Assembly (NCBI RefSeq): GCF_004212635.1
Contig: NZ_PSRT01000024.1
Span: forward strand, 1-64,000
Direction of reading: 5' to 3'
Origin: Bradyrhizobium genosp. SA-3
GTDB taxonomy: Bacteria > Pseudomonadota > Alphaproteobacteria > Rhizobiales > Xanthobacteraceae
Length of the DNA stretch: 64,000 bases
Part shown: in pieces, positions 35,890 to 45,635 of the stretch
Layout: each line of letters opens with the position of its first letter
How positions within the stretch are numbered: the first letter of the stretch is position 1
Program-made: the position numbers and the translations under genes
Notes under the pieces: generated by a model
What the model was told of the DNA's origin: nothing
Databases searched by the model: none
The model's input: the letters and a program-made list of their open reading frames with translations, nothing else

Positions 35890-36427
35890 ACAATCGCCTA
35901 GTGCTGTAACCGTTTGAATTTAAGCTCATTTTTGTCTTCGGATGCCGCCGATACCAACAGGAATACCAACAACTGCTGCGCGGTATTAGCCGACAAAAAT
36001 AAAATGCAGGCTCCCCGGCAGCAGGCATGTCTCCATGCCGTTACGTTGTGGACGCTCGCCTCGGCCGAAATCGAACCCAAGCCGGAATCACGGTGAGATC
36101 GCTTCCGGTTCGTCCGATTTGTACGCTACAGCGCGCGCAGTTAGCGGCGGCATCGGAAAGCCTTTTGCTTGGCACTGCAGACGATATCGACCAACGCATC
36201 GGGAGCAGTCGTTGCGTGATCCGGCCCTCTCCCGACGGCATCGCCAATCTTCCCTCCCTGCGCAGTTTCACAACGATCGGGGACCTGCCTCTGCCCGACG
36301 AAGGCCCTGTCGCTCTTCGAGGCGGTCGCCACCGTTTGTTCGCGACGGCTGAGCGCCGATCACCGCGCAATCGGGGCCGCGGTGATGGAGACGACATCAG
36401 CGTGAAGCCGTCGACCCGCTTCTCGGG
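35890..36427. other. Gene-free, partly AT-rich stretch
   Basis: The first 110 bases are clearly AT-rich and hold two direct repeats ATACCAAC at 35951-35958 and 35963-35970 (12-bp period). The remainder has a coding-like but unplaceable reading near its right end (ALSLFEAVATVCSRRLSADH and following residues, ending at a TGA near 36403). I cannot assign it and treat it as a decayed gene end. Confidence 0.45.
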
Positions 36428-36770
36428 TTGACGTTAGCGGTGGGCTTGGCTGACAGAAGGCACCTAGTCGTCACGTGCCACAAGCACGAATTCAGTCACG
36501 TATCCGAGATGGTCACCAAGTCTCGTGCCTTGGGAGTGATGCCGGATCCTATCGGAGAATTCTACGACTTCAGCGTGACGGCGCGATACCGTGTGGATGA
36601 GAGCGTCGGCAGCAACGAGGCCGCGATTGCTAAGCTGGTGATCGAGGTGAAGACGGCCGATGCTGCCCTTGCCGTGGCGGTCGCGGGCTTCGACGTGATT
36701 CAAGCCGAGAAATTTTCGCCGGCCGAGATCGCTGCGCTGGTCGAGCGCATGGCATCGATGGCCTATACGC
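36428..36770 (+). pseudogene. NadC/ModD-like phosphoribosyltransferase fragment
   Basis: The only recognisable part is near the end: KLVIEVKTADAALAVAVAGF followed by DVIQAEKFSPAEIAALVERM. It has the pattern of the C-terminal barrel of quinolinate phosphoribosyltransferases and the related ModD proteins. The N-terminal half of the family is missing and the sequence stops matching at about 36765, where a DapA-family sequence begins in a different frame. It looks like a recombination scar. The family assignment is tentative. Confidence 0.4.
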
Positions 36771-36780
36771 TCGCGCGCCT

Positions 36781-37647
36781 GACTTCGGGATCGACGAGGC
36801 AAAGCTCGCAGCGCATCTCGCCTCGGTCGCCTCCACGCCCGGCATCAATGGGCTGCTGGTCAACGGCCACGCTGGCGAGAATTTCGTGCTGTCGCTCGCT
36901 GAAAAACGGCGCGTGGTGGAGCTGGCGCTCGAGCACGCTCCGAAGGGCTGCTTGATCGTTTCCGGGGTCAATCATGAATCCAGCCCGGAGGCTGCGCGAG
37001 AGGCGGCCACGCTGGAGCAGGCGGGGGCGGACGGGCTGCTGGTGTTTCCGCCCAACAGCTGGGCGCTCGGTCACGCTGACGACTGTGTCATCGAGCATCA
37101 CCACCATATCCGTGATGCCACGATCGTGCCGCTAATGCTCTACGCCGCGCCGGTCGGCGCGGGCGCCATGGCCTATGCTCCGCCGCTGCTGGAGCGGCTC
37201 GTCGCCGACCGACGCTTCGTCGCGATCAAAGAGGGCAGTTGGGAGGTCGCGACTTACGAACAGAATCTGAGGCTGATCCGCAAGCTGCGGCAGGAGTTCG
37301 TCGTGCTCGGCTCAGGAGATGAGCACCTGCTGACGAGTTATCTCGTCGGCTCGGCCGGCGGCCAGATCAGTCTCGCCTGCGTCGTCCCGGAACTGGTGGT
37401 CAGCCTCTGGATCGCGGCGGAGGCCGGCGATTGGCAGCGGGCTCGCGCAGTGCACGACAAACTGTATCCGCTGGCAGCAGCGATCTACCGCGATCCGCCG
37501 GGAGGACGGACAACGGTGCGGCTCAAGGCCTGCCTGAAGCTGCTCGGATGCCTTTCATGCGACGCGGTGCGGCCGCCGTAGCCGCCGGCGACACCGAATG
37601 AGTTGCGGGCACTCGACCTTGCCTTGCGGATCGCCGGACAGGGATGA
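36781..37647 (+). pseudogene. DapA-family aldolase/lyase, 5'-truncated with a nonsense codon
   Basis: From 36784 the frame reads FGIDEAKLAAHLASVASTPG, INGLLVNGHAGENFVLSLAE and further DapA/NAL-family sequence. It includes the Tyr region PLMLYAAPVG and the Schiff-base lysine in RFVAIKEGSWEVATYEQNLR. The normal first 20 or so residues and the start codon are missing. At 37579 an in-frame TAG interrupts; 21 more codons of family-like sequence (PPATPNELRALDLALRIAGQ) follow to a TGA at 37645-37647. Both defects argue for a decayed gene. A shorter product from GTG 36886 is conceivable but would lack the first strands of the barrel. Confidence 0.7.
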
Positions 37648-37848
37648 CGGCGGCTTGTTAGAACGATTTCGCGCGTTTTCGAGCGGAGTGGAGACCGGTC
37701 TGCGCAAGGAAAAACGTGTCAAGACAGGAATCCAGAGCCCAGTTCCGATTCCAGCGGAGCGGGCGGAGGTTCAGCGACGACGCCCGATCGAGGTTCAGCC
37801 GGACCATGTACGACGTCGGCTTGTGCAGTCGGCAGTACGGTGCCCGGA

Positions 37849-38736
37849 TCATTCCAGTTGTCGGCTTGCTCGGCGGACTTCCTCGAGGAACACTCTTGCA
37901 AGACGCGAGAGCGGCTCCGCTTCGGACCACAGCATGTATGCTAGCGCAGGTGTTTTGGGAAGGAAGGGACGTATGACCAGCTCTCGACTGCCAGCCTGGT
38001 GCGGCGAGAACGGATCCACCACCGACGCGCCGACGCCTGCCGCGGCGAGCACGCAGGCGGTGTTGCAGTATCGCACCTCGACGGTTGGCTGGAATGGAGC
38101 GCCGGCCGAAGCAAAACTCGCACGCACGGCTTCACCCAACTGCGTTCCGCGCTCGAGCCCGATGAAGGGGAGATCGACGAGATCGGACGCGGTGATCACC
38201 GCGCGGTCCGCCAGCGGATGCTGCGGCGGCATGACGCAGACCATCTCGCCGGTGTGTACCACTTCATGCGCGATGCCCGGATGATGCGAGAAGCCGAGCA
38301 CGAAGCCGAGCTCGGCGACCCGGCTCAGGAGTCCGTCGATGATGCCCTCATAGCGGCGTACGTCGAAGAACATCCGCGTCTGCGGCCGCCGGCGCAGGAA
38401 GTCCGACAATGCGGGCGGGATGATGCTGTAGGCCAGCGGCGGCGTTGCGACGATCGACAGATGCCCTGTGCGACATTCCCTGAGATCACGGACGCGGTTT
38501 TCCAGCTTGGCATGCAGCGCAAAAATCGTCTCGCTTTCCTTGTAGAGCGCCATCGCCTCGGCGGTCGGAAACAGGCGGTTGTTGACGCGCTCGAACAAGG
38601 CGAAGCCCGCCTGCGTCTCCATCGCCTTCAACGCGTTGCTGATCGCCGGCTGTGACAGCGACAGCTCCTCGGCTGCTGCGACCGTTGTCCGGTGTCGAAC
38701 GACCGCACGCAAAATTTCGAGTTGACGCAGGTTCAT
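37849..38736 (-). CDS. LysR-type transcriptional regulator
   Basis: 295 aa. The winged HTH spans MNLRQLEILRAVVRHRTTVA, AAEELSLSQPAISNALKAME and RVNNRLFPTAEA. The effector domain starts HLSIVATPPLAYSIIPPALS. It is transcribed divergently from the carbamoylase-ABC cluster across 155 bp, so it is the probable regulator of the whole 38.9-59.4 kb set, sensing its substrate or an intermediate. The intergenic region is AT-rich for this genome (GCCGAAAATATCATAGCACG), but no single LysR box can be fixed by eye. Confidence 0.9.
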   Translation of the reverse strand: MNLRQLEILRAVVRHRTTVAAAEELSLSQPAISNALKAMETQAGFALFERVNNRLFPTAEAMALYKESETIFALHAKLENRVRDLRECRTGHLSIVATPPLAYSIIPPALSDFLRRRPQTRMFFDVRRYEGIIDGLLSRVAELGFVLGFSHHPGIAHEVVHTGEMVCVMPPQHPLADRAVITASDLVDLPFIGLERGTQLGEAVRASFASAGAPFQPTVEVRYCNTACVLAAAGVGASVVDPFSPHQAGSRELVIRPFLPKTPALAYMLWSEAEPLSRLARVFLEEVRRASRQLE

Positions 38737-38891
38737 CTATTCGCGCCCGTTATAGTCTGGCCGAAAATATCATAGCACGAGTGATTGCCAACGCCGTCCA
38801 GCTTTCTTGTAATGCGGTGCGGAAAGTGCGCTGCGGAAGCGAAATCGGTTCGCCTAACGAGGCAGCAGTCCGCTTGATTTGGAGGCAATGT

Positions 38892-39848
38892 TTGACCCGC
38901 GTTCTTCGTGCTGCCGCCGCCCAGATGGGGCCGACGCAAAGGGCAGACAGCCGCGCACATACGCTCGATCGCATGCTGAAACTCTTGGATGCGGCGGCTG
39001 AACAGGGCGCGCGCCTCGTGGTGTTTCCCGAACTCGCGTTCACGACGTTCTTCCCGCGTTGGCTGCTCGAAGGCGATGGGCTTGATCAGTATTTCGAGCG
39101 CGGCATGCCGAACCCTGCGGTCCAGGCGCTGTTCGACCGTGCCCGCGCGCTGCGCGTCGGCTTCTATGTCGGCTACGCCGAGCTGACAGCCGATGACCGA
39201 CGCTACAATTGCGCGATCCTGGTCGATGACTATGGCGAGATCATCGGCCGTTATCGCAAGGTGCATCTGCCGGGCTCGGTCGAGCCGCGGGCGGGCGCGC
39301 GCTACCAGCAGCTCGAGAAGCGCTATTTCGAGTATGGCGATCTCGGCTTTCCGGCCTTCCGCGCCGGTTCGGCCTGGGGACACGCGATCATGGGCATGAT
39401 GATCTGCAATGATCGCCGTTGGCCGGAATCCTGGCGGGTGCTCGGCCTGCAGGGCGTTGAGCTGGTGTGCATCGGTTACAACTCCGCGGCCTACGATCCG
39501 AACGGCGGAACCAGCGAGGATGCCGCGCTGCGCACCTTCCATTCAACGCTGGTCGCGCAGGCCAACGCCTACATGAACGCGACCTGGGCGATCGCGGTGG
39601 CGAAGGCCGGCGACGAGGACGGCTCCTGCCTGATCGGAGGCTCATGCATCGTCGATCCGAATGGCAAGATCGTTGCACAGGCGAAGACCCTCGCCGACGA
39701 AGTCATTGTCGCCGACGTCGATCTCAATCTCTGCCGTCAGGGCAAGGACAAGATGTTCAATTTCGCCGCCCACCGGCGGCCCGAGCAATACAGGGTGATC
39801 ACCGAACGCGCCGGCGTCATCGAGCCGGCGCTTCTTGACATGAACTGA
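38892..39848 (+). CDS. N-carbamoyl-D-amino-acid hydrolase-like enzyme (nitrilase superfamily), copy 1
   Basis: 318 aa from TTG 38892, preceded by GGAGG at ideal spacing; the nearby ATG 38888 is out of frame. The nitrilase triad is E47 (VVFPELAFTTFFPRW), K123 (GRYRKVHLPG) and C172 (MGMMICNDRRWPE). The wording AAAQMGPTQRADSR and FNFAAHRRPEQYRVITERAG closely follows D-carbamoylases, which hydrolyse N-carbamoyl-D-amino acids to D-amino acid, CO2 and ammonia. A related ureide amidase role is possible. It is first in the cluster, next to an amino-acid ABC importer. Confidence 0.85.
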   Translation: MTRVLRAAAAQMGPTQRADSRAHTLDRMLKLLDAAAEQGARLVVFPELAFTTFFPRWLLEGDGLDQYFERGMPNPAVQALFDRARALRVGFYVGYAELTADDRRYNCAILVDDYGEIIGRYRKVHLPGSVEPRAGARYQQLEKRYFEYGDLGFPAFRAGSAWGHAIMGMMICNDRRWPESWRVLGLQGVELVCIGYNSAAYDPNGGTSEDAALRTFHSTLVAQANAYMNATWAIAVAKAGDEDGSCLIGGSCIVDPNGKIVAQAKTLADEVIVADVDLNLCRQGKDKMFNFAAHRRPEQYRVITERAGVIEPALLDMN

Positions 39849-39884
39849 TACGCGGCCGGTTGCAGCGTTGGCAAAGGAGCTGAC

Positions 39885-40709
39885 ATGACACGCCTCTCCC
39901 TTTTCTTGGGCCTCGCCGCATTCGCTGCCACGGCCTCCGTGCAGGCGGCCGAACTGCCGGCAGAGATCAAGCAGGCCGGCACATTGAAGCTGACCGTCAA
40001 TTCGACCTACGCGCCGATGGAGTATCGCGATCCCGCGAGCAACGAGCTTGTCGGCCTCGACATCGATCTGGCCAATGAACTTGCCAAGCGGCTCGGCGTC
40101 AAGATCGTCTGGAGCGAAACGCCGTTCGCCGAGCTCATCCCCTCGCTGCAGACCAAGCGCGCCGATTTCATCATCAGCGGCATTTCCGACCGTAGCTCAC
40201 GGCGCGAGACCGCCGACTTCATCGACTACCTGACCACCGGTCCGCAGTTCTTCGTTCTGGACGGGCATGAGGCAAAGGTCGCCGCCGATCTCTGTGGCAA
40301 GAAGGTCGGCACCACGCGCAGCACGAGCTTCCCGGTCGAGATCGAGAAGTGGAGCAAGCAGAACTGCGAGGCCGCGGGCAAGCCGGCCATTCAGTACGTT
40401 CCGGGCGAGAACTCAATCGACGTCCGCAACCAGCTCAAGCAGGGCCGCGTCGACGCCGCGGTCCAAGGCAGCGAAACGCTGCCCTATGCGCAAGCGCAGG
40501 AGGCCGGAAAATACCGTGTTGTCGGCGAGCCCTTCGCAATCGGCTACCAGGGCATCATGTTCCGCAAGGACGATGCCGTGCTGCGCGAGGTGGTGACGGA
40601 ACACCTCGCGGCGATGATCGCCGACGGCTCCTACAAGAAGATCCTCGACAATTTTGGCTTGGGGGCGAATGCCGTCGCCAAGCCGATGATGAATGCGGCG
40701 CCGCAATGA
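39885..40709 (+). CDS. Polar amino-acid-type ABC substrate-binding protein, copy 1
   Basis: 274 aa. The signal peptide (SLFLGLAAFAATASVQA) and the SBP_bac_3 fold are clear: TLKLTVNSTYAPMEYRDPAS, LVGLDIDLANELAKRLGVKI and ADFIISGISDRSSRRETADF. Two cysteines (ADLCGKKVG and KQNCEAAG) may form a disulfide. Glutamine/His-type binding proteins recognise the alpha-amino acid group, but the exact ligand is open. It is the first component of the importer continued by the next three genes; the permease start overlaps its stop. Confidence 0.9.
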   Translation: MTRLSLFLGLAAFAATASVQAAELPAEIKQAGTLKLTVNSTYAPMEYRDPASNELVGLDIDLANELAKRLGVKIVWSETPFAELIPSLQTKRADFIISGISDRSSRRETADFIDYLTTGPQFFVLDGHEAKVAADLCGKKVGTTRSTSFPVEIEKWSKQNCEAAGKPAIQYVPGENSIDVRNQLKQGRVDAAVQGSETLPYAQAQEAGKYRVVGEPFAIGYQGIMFRKDDAVLREVVTEHLAAMIADGSYKKILDNFGLGANAVAKPMMNAAPQ

Positions 40710-41559
40710 GGGTGGCCCCGACTCTGGCGGCAGGCTTTCCCGATCTCTCGCAGATGCAGATCGCGCGAGAGGTCCACTGGCGGCGATGGTTGGCTGCGGC
40801 CGCCATCGTCGTGGTGCTGGCGGCGATCGGGCGCGCCTTCGCCGCCGGCCAGATCGAATGGTCCTATGTCAGCCGCTTCCTGACCGCGAAGGTGATCCTC
40901 CAGGGCATTGTCAACACCATGGTGATGGCCGTGCTCGCAATGGCGCTCGGCATCATCCTCGGCGTGGTCGTAGCGATCATGCGGCTGTCGCCCAATCCGG
41001 TGCTGAAGTCAGTCGCTGCAGGCTACACTTGGCTGTTCCGCGGCACGCCGCTGATCCTGCAACTTCTCCTGTGGTTCAACCTCGCGCTGGTGTTCCCGAC
41101 CATTGGCATTCCCGGCCTGTGGACGGCGCGCGCCGTCGACGTCATGACGCCATTTCTCGCCGCGCTGCTCGGGCTCGGCATCAACCAGGGCGCCTATACG
41201 TCGGAGGTGATGCGCGCCGGCATGCTGTCGGTCGATGCCGGGCAATATGAGGCGGCGCAGGCGATCGGTATGGGGCGACTGCGCGCACTGCGTCGCATCA
41301 TCCTGCCGCAGGCGATGCGCGTGGTGATCCCGCCGCTCGGCAATGAATTCATCGGTATGGTGAAGGCGACCTCGCTCGCCAGCGTGATCCAGTATCCCGA
41401 GGTGCTGCACAACGCCGAGAATATCTACTACGCGAATTCGCGCGTCATCGAGCTCCTGATCGTCGCCGGCTGCTGGTATCTGCTGGTGGTGTCGATCCTG
41501 ACACCGCTGCAGATGCTGCTCGAGCGCCGCTTTGCGCGTGGAACGGCACGGATCAACCG

Positions 41560-41563
<4 letters not shown>
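40706..41563 (+). CDS. Amino acid ABC transporter permease
   Basis: 285 aa. An N-terminal membrane helix precedes the HisM/GlnP-type domain: [38 protein letters not shown], and the EAA loop [20 protein letters not shown] followed by [17 protein letters not shown] overlaps the binding-protein stop by four bases, and the ATPase gene overlaps its end in the same way. A single permease of this type acts as a homodimer. Confidence 0.92.
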
Positions 41564-42324
<761 letters not shown>

Positions 42325-42338
42325 TGGGAGGAAATTTG

Positions 42339-43154
42339 ATGATCAGACTGGTTGTTGCGGGCGTGCTTGGCTTGGTCTTGGCCGCGCCGGCCTTTGCGAT
42401 CGAGCTGCCTGCGGAGATTGCGAAGCGCGGCAGCATCAAGGTCGCCATCGTGCCGAACTATCCACCGATGGAGTTCCGCGATCCCGCCACCAATGCGCTG
42501 GCCGGATTCGATGTCGATCTCGGCGAGGCGCTGGGTCGCAAGCTCGGCGTCAAGCTGGAGTGGGAAGAGACCAGCTTCGCACAGTTCATGCCGTCGATTT
42601 CGTCGGGACGGGTGGATGCGATCCTGTCAGGCTTCACCGACTATGCGACGCGGCATGAGGCGGCAACCTTCGTCGATTATCTGCGCAGCGGCCCGCAGTT
42701 CTTTGTGCAGCAGCCACGCGCCGCGGAATTCAAGGATATGGCGGCGCTGTGCGGCAAGAAGGTCGGCGCTAGCCGCCGAACCATGTTCCCGGATCAAATC
42801 GCGGCGTGGAGCACGGCGCATTGTGGCAGCAACCCTATTGTGTTCGTCGGCACCGAAGGCTCTGCGGACGCACGGACGCAGCTGAAACAGGGCCGGATCG
42901 ACGCGGCTGTCCAGGGCAACGAGACGCTGCCCTACATCATGGATCAGGAGCCCGGTGCTTATGCGCCGCTCGGCCAGGCCATTGCGGCGCAGTTCACCGG
43001 CATCGCGTTGCCGGTGAAGGAGAAGGCGCTGCATCAGGCCTTCGTGGAGGCGCTCGACGCGTTGATCGGTGATGGCACCTACCGCACCCTGCTGGTGAAG
43101 TGGAAATTGAACGACAACGGCGTAGAGAAGGCGACCATCAATGCTGGACAGTAA
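42339..43154 (+). CDS. Polar amino-acid-type ABC substrate-binding protein, copy 2
   Basis: 271 aa, signal peptide ending at PAFA. It is a clear paralogue of the 39885 protein: IKVAIVPNYPPMEFRDPATN, LAGFDVDLGEALGRKLGVKL, and the shared LKQGRIDAAVQGNETLPY. The cysteine pair is kept (AALCGKKVG, TAHCGSN). A second binding protein with one permease/ATPase set would widen the range of ligands. ATG 42339 is chosen because GGGAGGAAATTTG precedes it. Its end overlaps the next gene by 14 bases. Confidence 0.9.
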   Translation: MIRLVVAGVLGLVLAAPAFAIELPAEIAKRGSIKVAIVPNYPPMEFRDPATNALAGFDVDLGEALGRKLGVKLEWEETSFAQFMPSISSGRVDAILSGFTDYATRHEAATFVDYLRSGPQFFVQQPRAAEFKDMAALCGKKVGASRRTMFPDQIAAWSTAHCGSNPIVFVGTEGSADARTQLKQGRIDAAVQGNETLPYIMDQEPGAYAPLGQAIAAQFTGIALPVKEKALHQAFVEALDALIGDGTYRTLLVKWKLNDNGVEKATINAGQ

Positions 43155-44031
43155 GGCGCTCCAGAGCATCCCGCTCGGCCCGGCTAACACCGCGGATCCC
43201 GCTCCGCACTATCCCTGGCCGAAGCCGTGGACGTCGGCAATGTTCCTGTCGTTTGATGTCGACGCGGAGAGCGCCTGGACCAGCAAGGACGCCATGCACG
43301 CCCAGCGTCTGATCACTATGAGCTATGGCGGCTATGAGGCGCGGGTCGGCACGCCGAAGCTGTTGGAGCTGCTCGACCAGCTCGATCTGAAGGCGACCTT
43401 CTTCGTTACGGGATGGTCGGTAGATGCGCATCCCGCGATGGCGGAATCCATCCTCAAGGCGGGCCATGAGATCGGCCATCATGGCTACCACCATCTGCTG
43501 CCCGACCCCGGCGATCCCTGGATCGAGGAGGAGCTGGAGCGGGGGTTTGAGGCGCTGAAGCGCCGGCTCGGCGTCAGGCCGATCGGCTATCGCGCACCTT
43601 ATGGTGAGTTCACTGAGGAGCTGCGCCAAGCGCTGGTCCGGCACGGCATCGTCTACACCTCGTCGTTCCGCGACGACGTCCGGCCTTACCGTCATCGCCT
43701 GGCCGACGGCAAACCCGGTACGATCGAGCTGCCGGTCACCGCGAGCTATGACGACTGGATGCACGGCCTCTCGGCGCGGTTCAGCCCGCGCTCGATCTTT
43801 CCCAAGGAGCATGTGCTCTCGATCTGGAAGGACGAGCTTGACGAGGTCCGCGACTGGGGCGCGATGGTGACCACCGTGCTGCATCCGCAATGCAGCGGCC
43901 GCCCGATGCGGCTGCGCCTGCTACGTGAGTTCCTGACCTACGCCAAATCCTGTCCGGATGTGTGGATCACGACCGGGGAGGCGATCGCAGCAAACTTCCA
44001 GCACCACGAAGCCGCGGGTCAACCGCGCTGA
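43141..44031 (+). CDS. Polysaccharide deacetylase family protein (PuuE-like amidase)
   Basis: 296 aa without a signal peptide, so cytosolic. The NodB-fold motifs are FLSFDVDAESAW (metal Asp), HEIGHHGYHH (metal His pair) and GYRAPYGEFTEEL. Cytosolic members in purine/ureide clusters include PuuE-type allantoinases and related hydrolases that act on small cyclic amides, not polysaccharides. Its position inside a hydantoinase cluster favours that kind of role, which remains inference. It overlaps the second binding protein by 14 bases and the next gene by one. Confidence 0.82.
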   Translation: MLDSKALQSIPLGPANTADPAPHYPWPKPWTSAMFLSFDVDAESAWTSKDAMHAQRLITMSYGGYEARVGTPKLLELLDQLDLKATFFVTGWSVDAHPAMAESILKAGHEIGHHGYHHLLPDPGDPWIEEELERGFEALKRRLGVRPIGYRAPYGEFTEELRQALVRHGIVYTSSFRDDVRPYRHRLADGKPGTIELPVTASYDDWMHGLSARFSPRSIFPKEHVLSIWKDELDEVRDWGAMVTTVLHPQCSGRPMRLRLLREFLTYAKSCPDVWITTGEAIAANFQHHEAAGQPR

Positions 44032-45635
44032 TGAGCATGGGCAAGTCTTCGATGCAGTTCTCCCGCCGGTCCCTGTTGCGCGCTGCGGCGGTGGCTCCCG
44101 CGCTGTCGTTTCCGGGTATCGTGCGCGCGCAATCGCAGACCACGCTACGCTTCATCCCGGTGATCGATCTGGCGTTCGTCGACCCGATCTATTCCACCGC
44201 ACAGGTGTCGCGCAACCATGGCTTCATGGTCTACGACACGCTCTACGGCATCAATTTGGCGCTGGAAGTCTCGCCGCAGATGGTGTCGGGCCACGTCGTC
44301 TCCAATGACGGCAAGCAATGGGACCTGACGTTGCGCGACGGGCTGCTCTGGCACGACGGGGAGCGGGTGCTGGCGCGGGACTGTGTTGCCAGTATCCGCC
44401 GCTGGGCCTCGCGCGACGGGTTCGGCGGCGAATTGATGGCGGCAACCGAAGAACTGTCCGCGCCGGATGACCGTACCATCCGCTTCAGCTTGCGGCGGCC
44501 GTTCCCGCTGCTGCCGCAGGCGCTCGGCAAGGCCGCGGTGCATGCCGCTTTCATGATGCCCGAGCGGTTTGCGAACCAGGATCCAGTCAAGCCGATTACC
44601 GAAGTGATCGGCAGCGGGCCGTTCCGCTTCATCGCGGATGAACGCGTGCCGGGCGTGCGCAACGCCTATGCCCGGTTCGAGCGCTATCAACCTCGCCAGG
44701 ACGGCAAGCCGGATTGGACCGCCGGTCCCAAGGTCGTGCACTATGACCGCGTTGTGTGGACCACGACGCCGGATCCGGGGACCGCCGTGGCGGCCCTCCA
44801 GACTGGCGAGCAGGATTGGCAGGAAACCACGCCGCACGATTTGCTACCGGTGTTGAGGCAGTCCGGCGAAGTCGAGACGCGCGTGCTGGATCCCCGCGGT
44901 TACACCTGCATGCTCCGCGTCAATCATCTACAGCCGCCGTTCGACAATCCGGCGATCCGCCGCGGGTTGCTCGGCGCGATCAACCAATCCGATTTCATGA
45001 CTGCGGTCGCGGGCGGAGATCCGGCGTACCAGCTCTCGCCGATCGGCTATTTCGCGCCGGGAACACCGATGGCCAATGACGTCGGGCTCAACGTCTTCCG
45101 CGGCCCGCGCGATATGGCTAAGGTGAAGGCCGATCTGGCGGCGGCTGGCTACAATGGCGAGAAGGTCGTGCTGCTGTCGCCGAGCAATTCGGCCGCGCAA
45201 AAGCCGCTTGGCCAGGTCGCCGCCGACATGCTGCGGAGGGCCGGGATGAACGTCGACCATCAGGCGCTCGACTTCGCGGTCGTGCTGCAGCGCCAGCTCA
45301 AGAAGGACCCAATCGACAGGGGCGGCTGGAGCGCAGCCGTCGGCAATTGGCAAGGCATCGACTGGCTCAACCCGGCCGGTAACACCAATCTGCGCGGCGA
45401 AGGCAAAGTCGCCGGATGGTACAGCAGCGAGAGGATGGGCGGCTTGCGCGGCCAGTGGCTCGCGGCTTCCTCGCTCGAAGAGCAACAGCGGATATGCCGC
45501 GAGATCCAGGCGCTGGCGTTTGAAGAGATCCCATATTTTCCGATCGGCCTGTACAAGCAACCGACCGCCTACCGCAAGAGTACCACCGGCATCCTTGACG
45601 GCACCGCGGTGTTCTGGAATGTGCGTCCATCATGA
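44031..45635 (+). CDS. Peptide/nickel-type (SBP_bac_5) binding protein, Tat-exported, orphan
   Basis: 534 aa. A twin-arginine signal (FSRRSLLRAAAVAPALSFPG) ends near IVRAQ. The body follows family 5 extracellular binding proteins: TLRFIPVIDLAFVDPIYSTA, VSNDGKQWDLTLRDGLLWHD, and the late GWSAAVGNWQGIDWLNPAGN. Use of Tat suggests folding or a cofactor before export. No Dpp permease is adjacent; the importer at 54.2-59.4 kb in the same cluster could serve it. ATG 44031 shares one base with the preceding stop; ATG 44037 is an alternative. The next gene overlaps its end by four bases. Confidence 0.88.
   Translation: MSMGKSSMQFSRRSLLRAAAVAPALSFPGIVRAQSQTTLRFIPVIDLAFVDPIYSTAQVSRNHGFMVYDTLYGINLALEVSPQMVSGHVVSNDGKQWDLTLRDGLLWHDGERVLARDCVASIRRWASRDGFGGELMAATEELSAPDDRTIRFSLRRPFPLLPQALGKAAVHAAFMMPERFANQDPVKPITEVIGSGPFRFIADERVPGVRNAYARFERYQPRQDGKPDWTAGPKVVHYDRVVWTTTPDPGTAVAALQTGEQDWQETTPHDLLPVLRQSGEVETRVLDPRGYTCMLRVNHLQPPFDNPAIRRGLLGAINQSDFMTAVAGGDPAYQLSPIGYFAPGTPMANDVGLNVFRGPRDMAKVKADLAAAGYNGEKVVLLSPSNSAAQKPLGQVAADMLRRAGMNVDHQALDFAVVLQRQLKKDPIDRGGWSAAVGNWQGIDWLNPAGNTNLRGEGKVAGWYSSERMGGLRGQWLAASSLEEQQRICREIQALAFEEIPYFPIGLYKQPTAYRKSTTGILDGTAVFWNVRPS

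Noticed and set aside
36300..36405. ADHRAIGAA reading as the DHRxxDGA catalytic motif of a 2-oxoacid dehydrogenase E2
   Set aside because: The essential DG of the motif is missing and the surrounding residues do not fit an E2 core, so the similarity is likely chance.
37719..37901. Minus-strand frame upstream of the decayed DapA gene (about 60 codons)
   Set aside because: It overlaps the LysR 3' end, has no ribosome site and ends in low-complexity Pro/Ala sequence; insufficient support for a gene.
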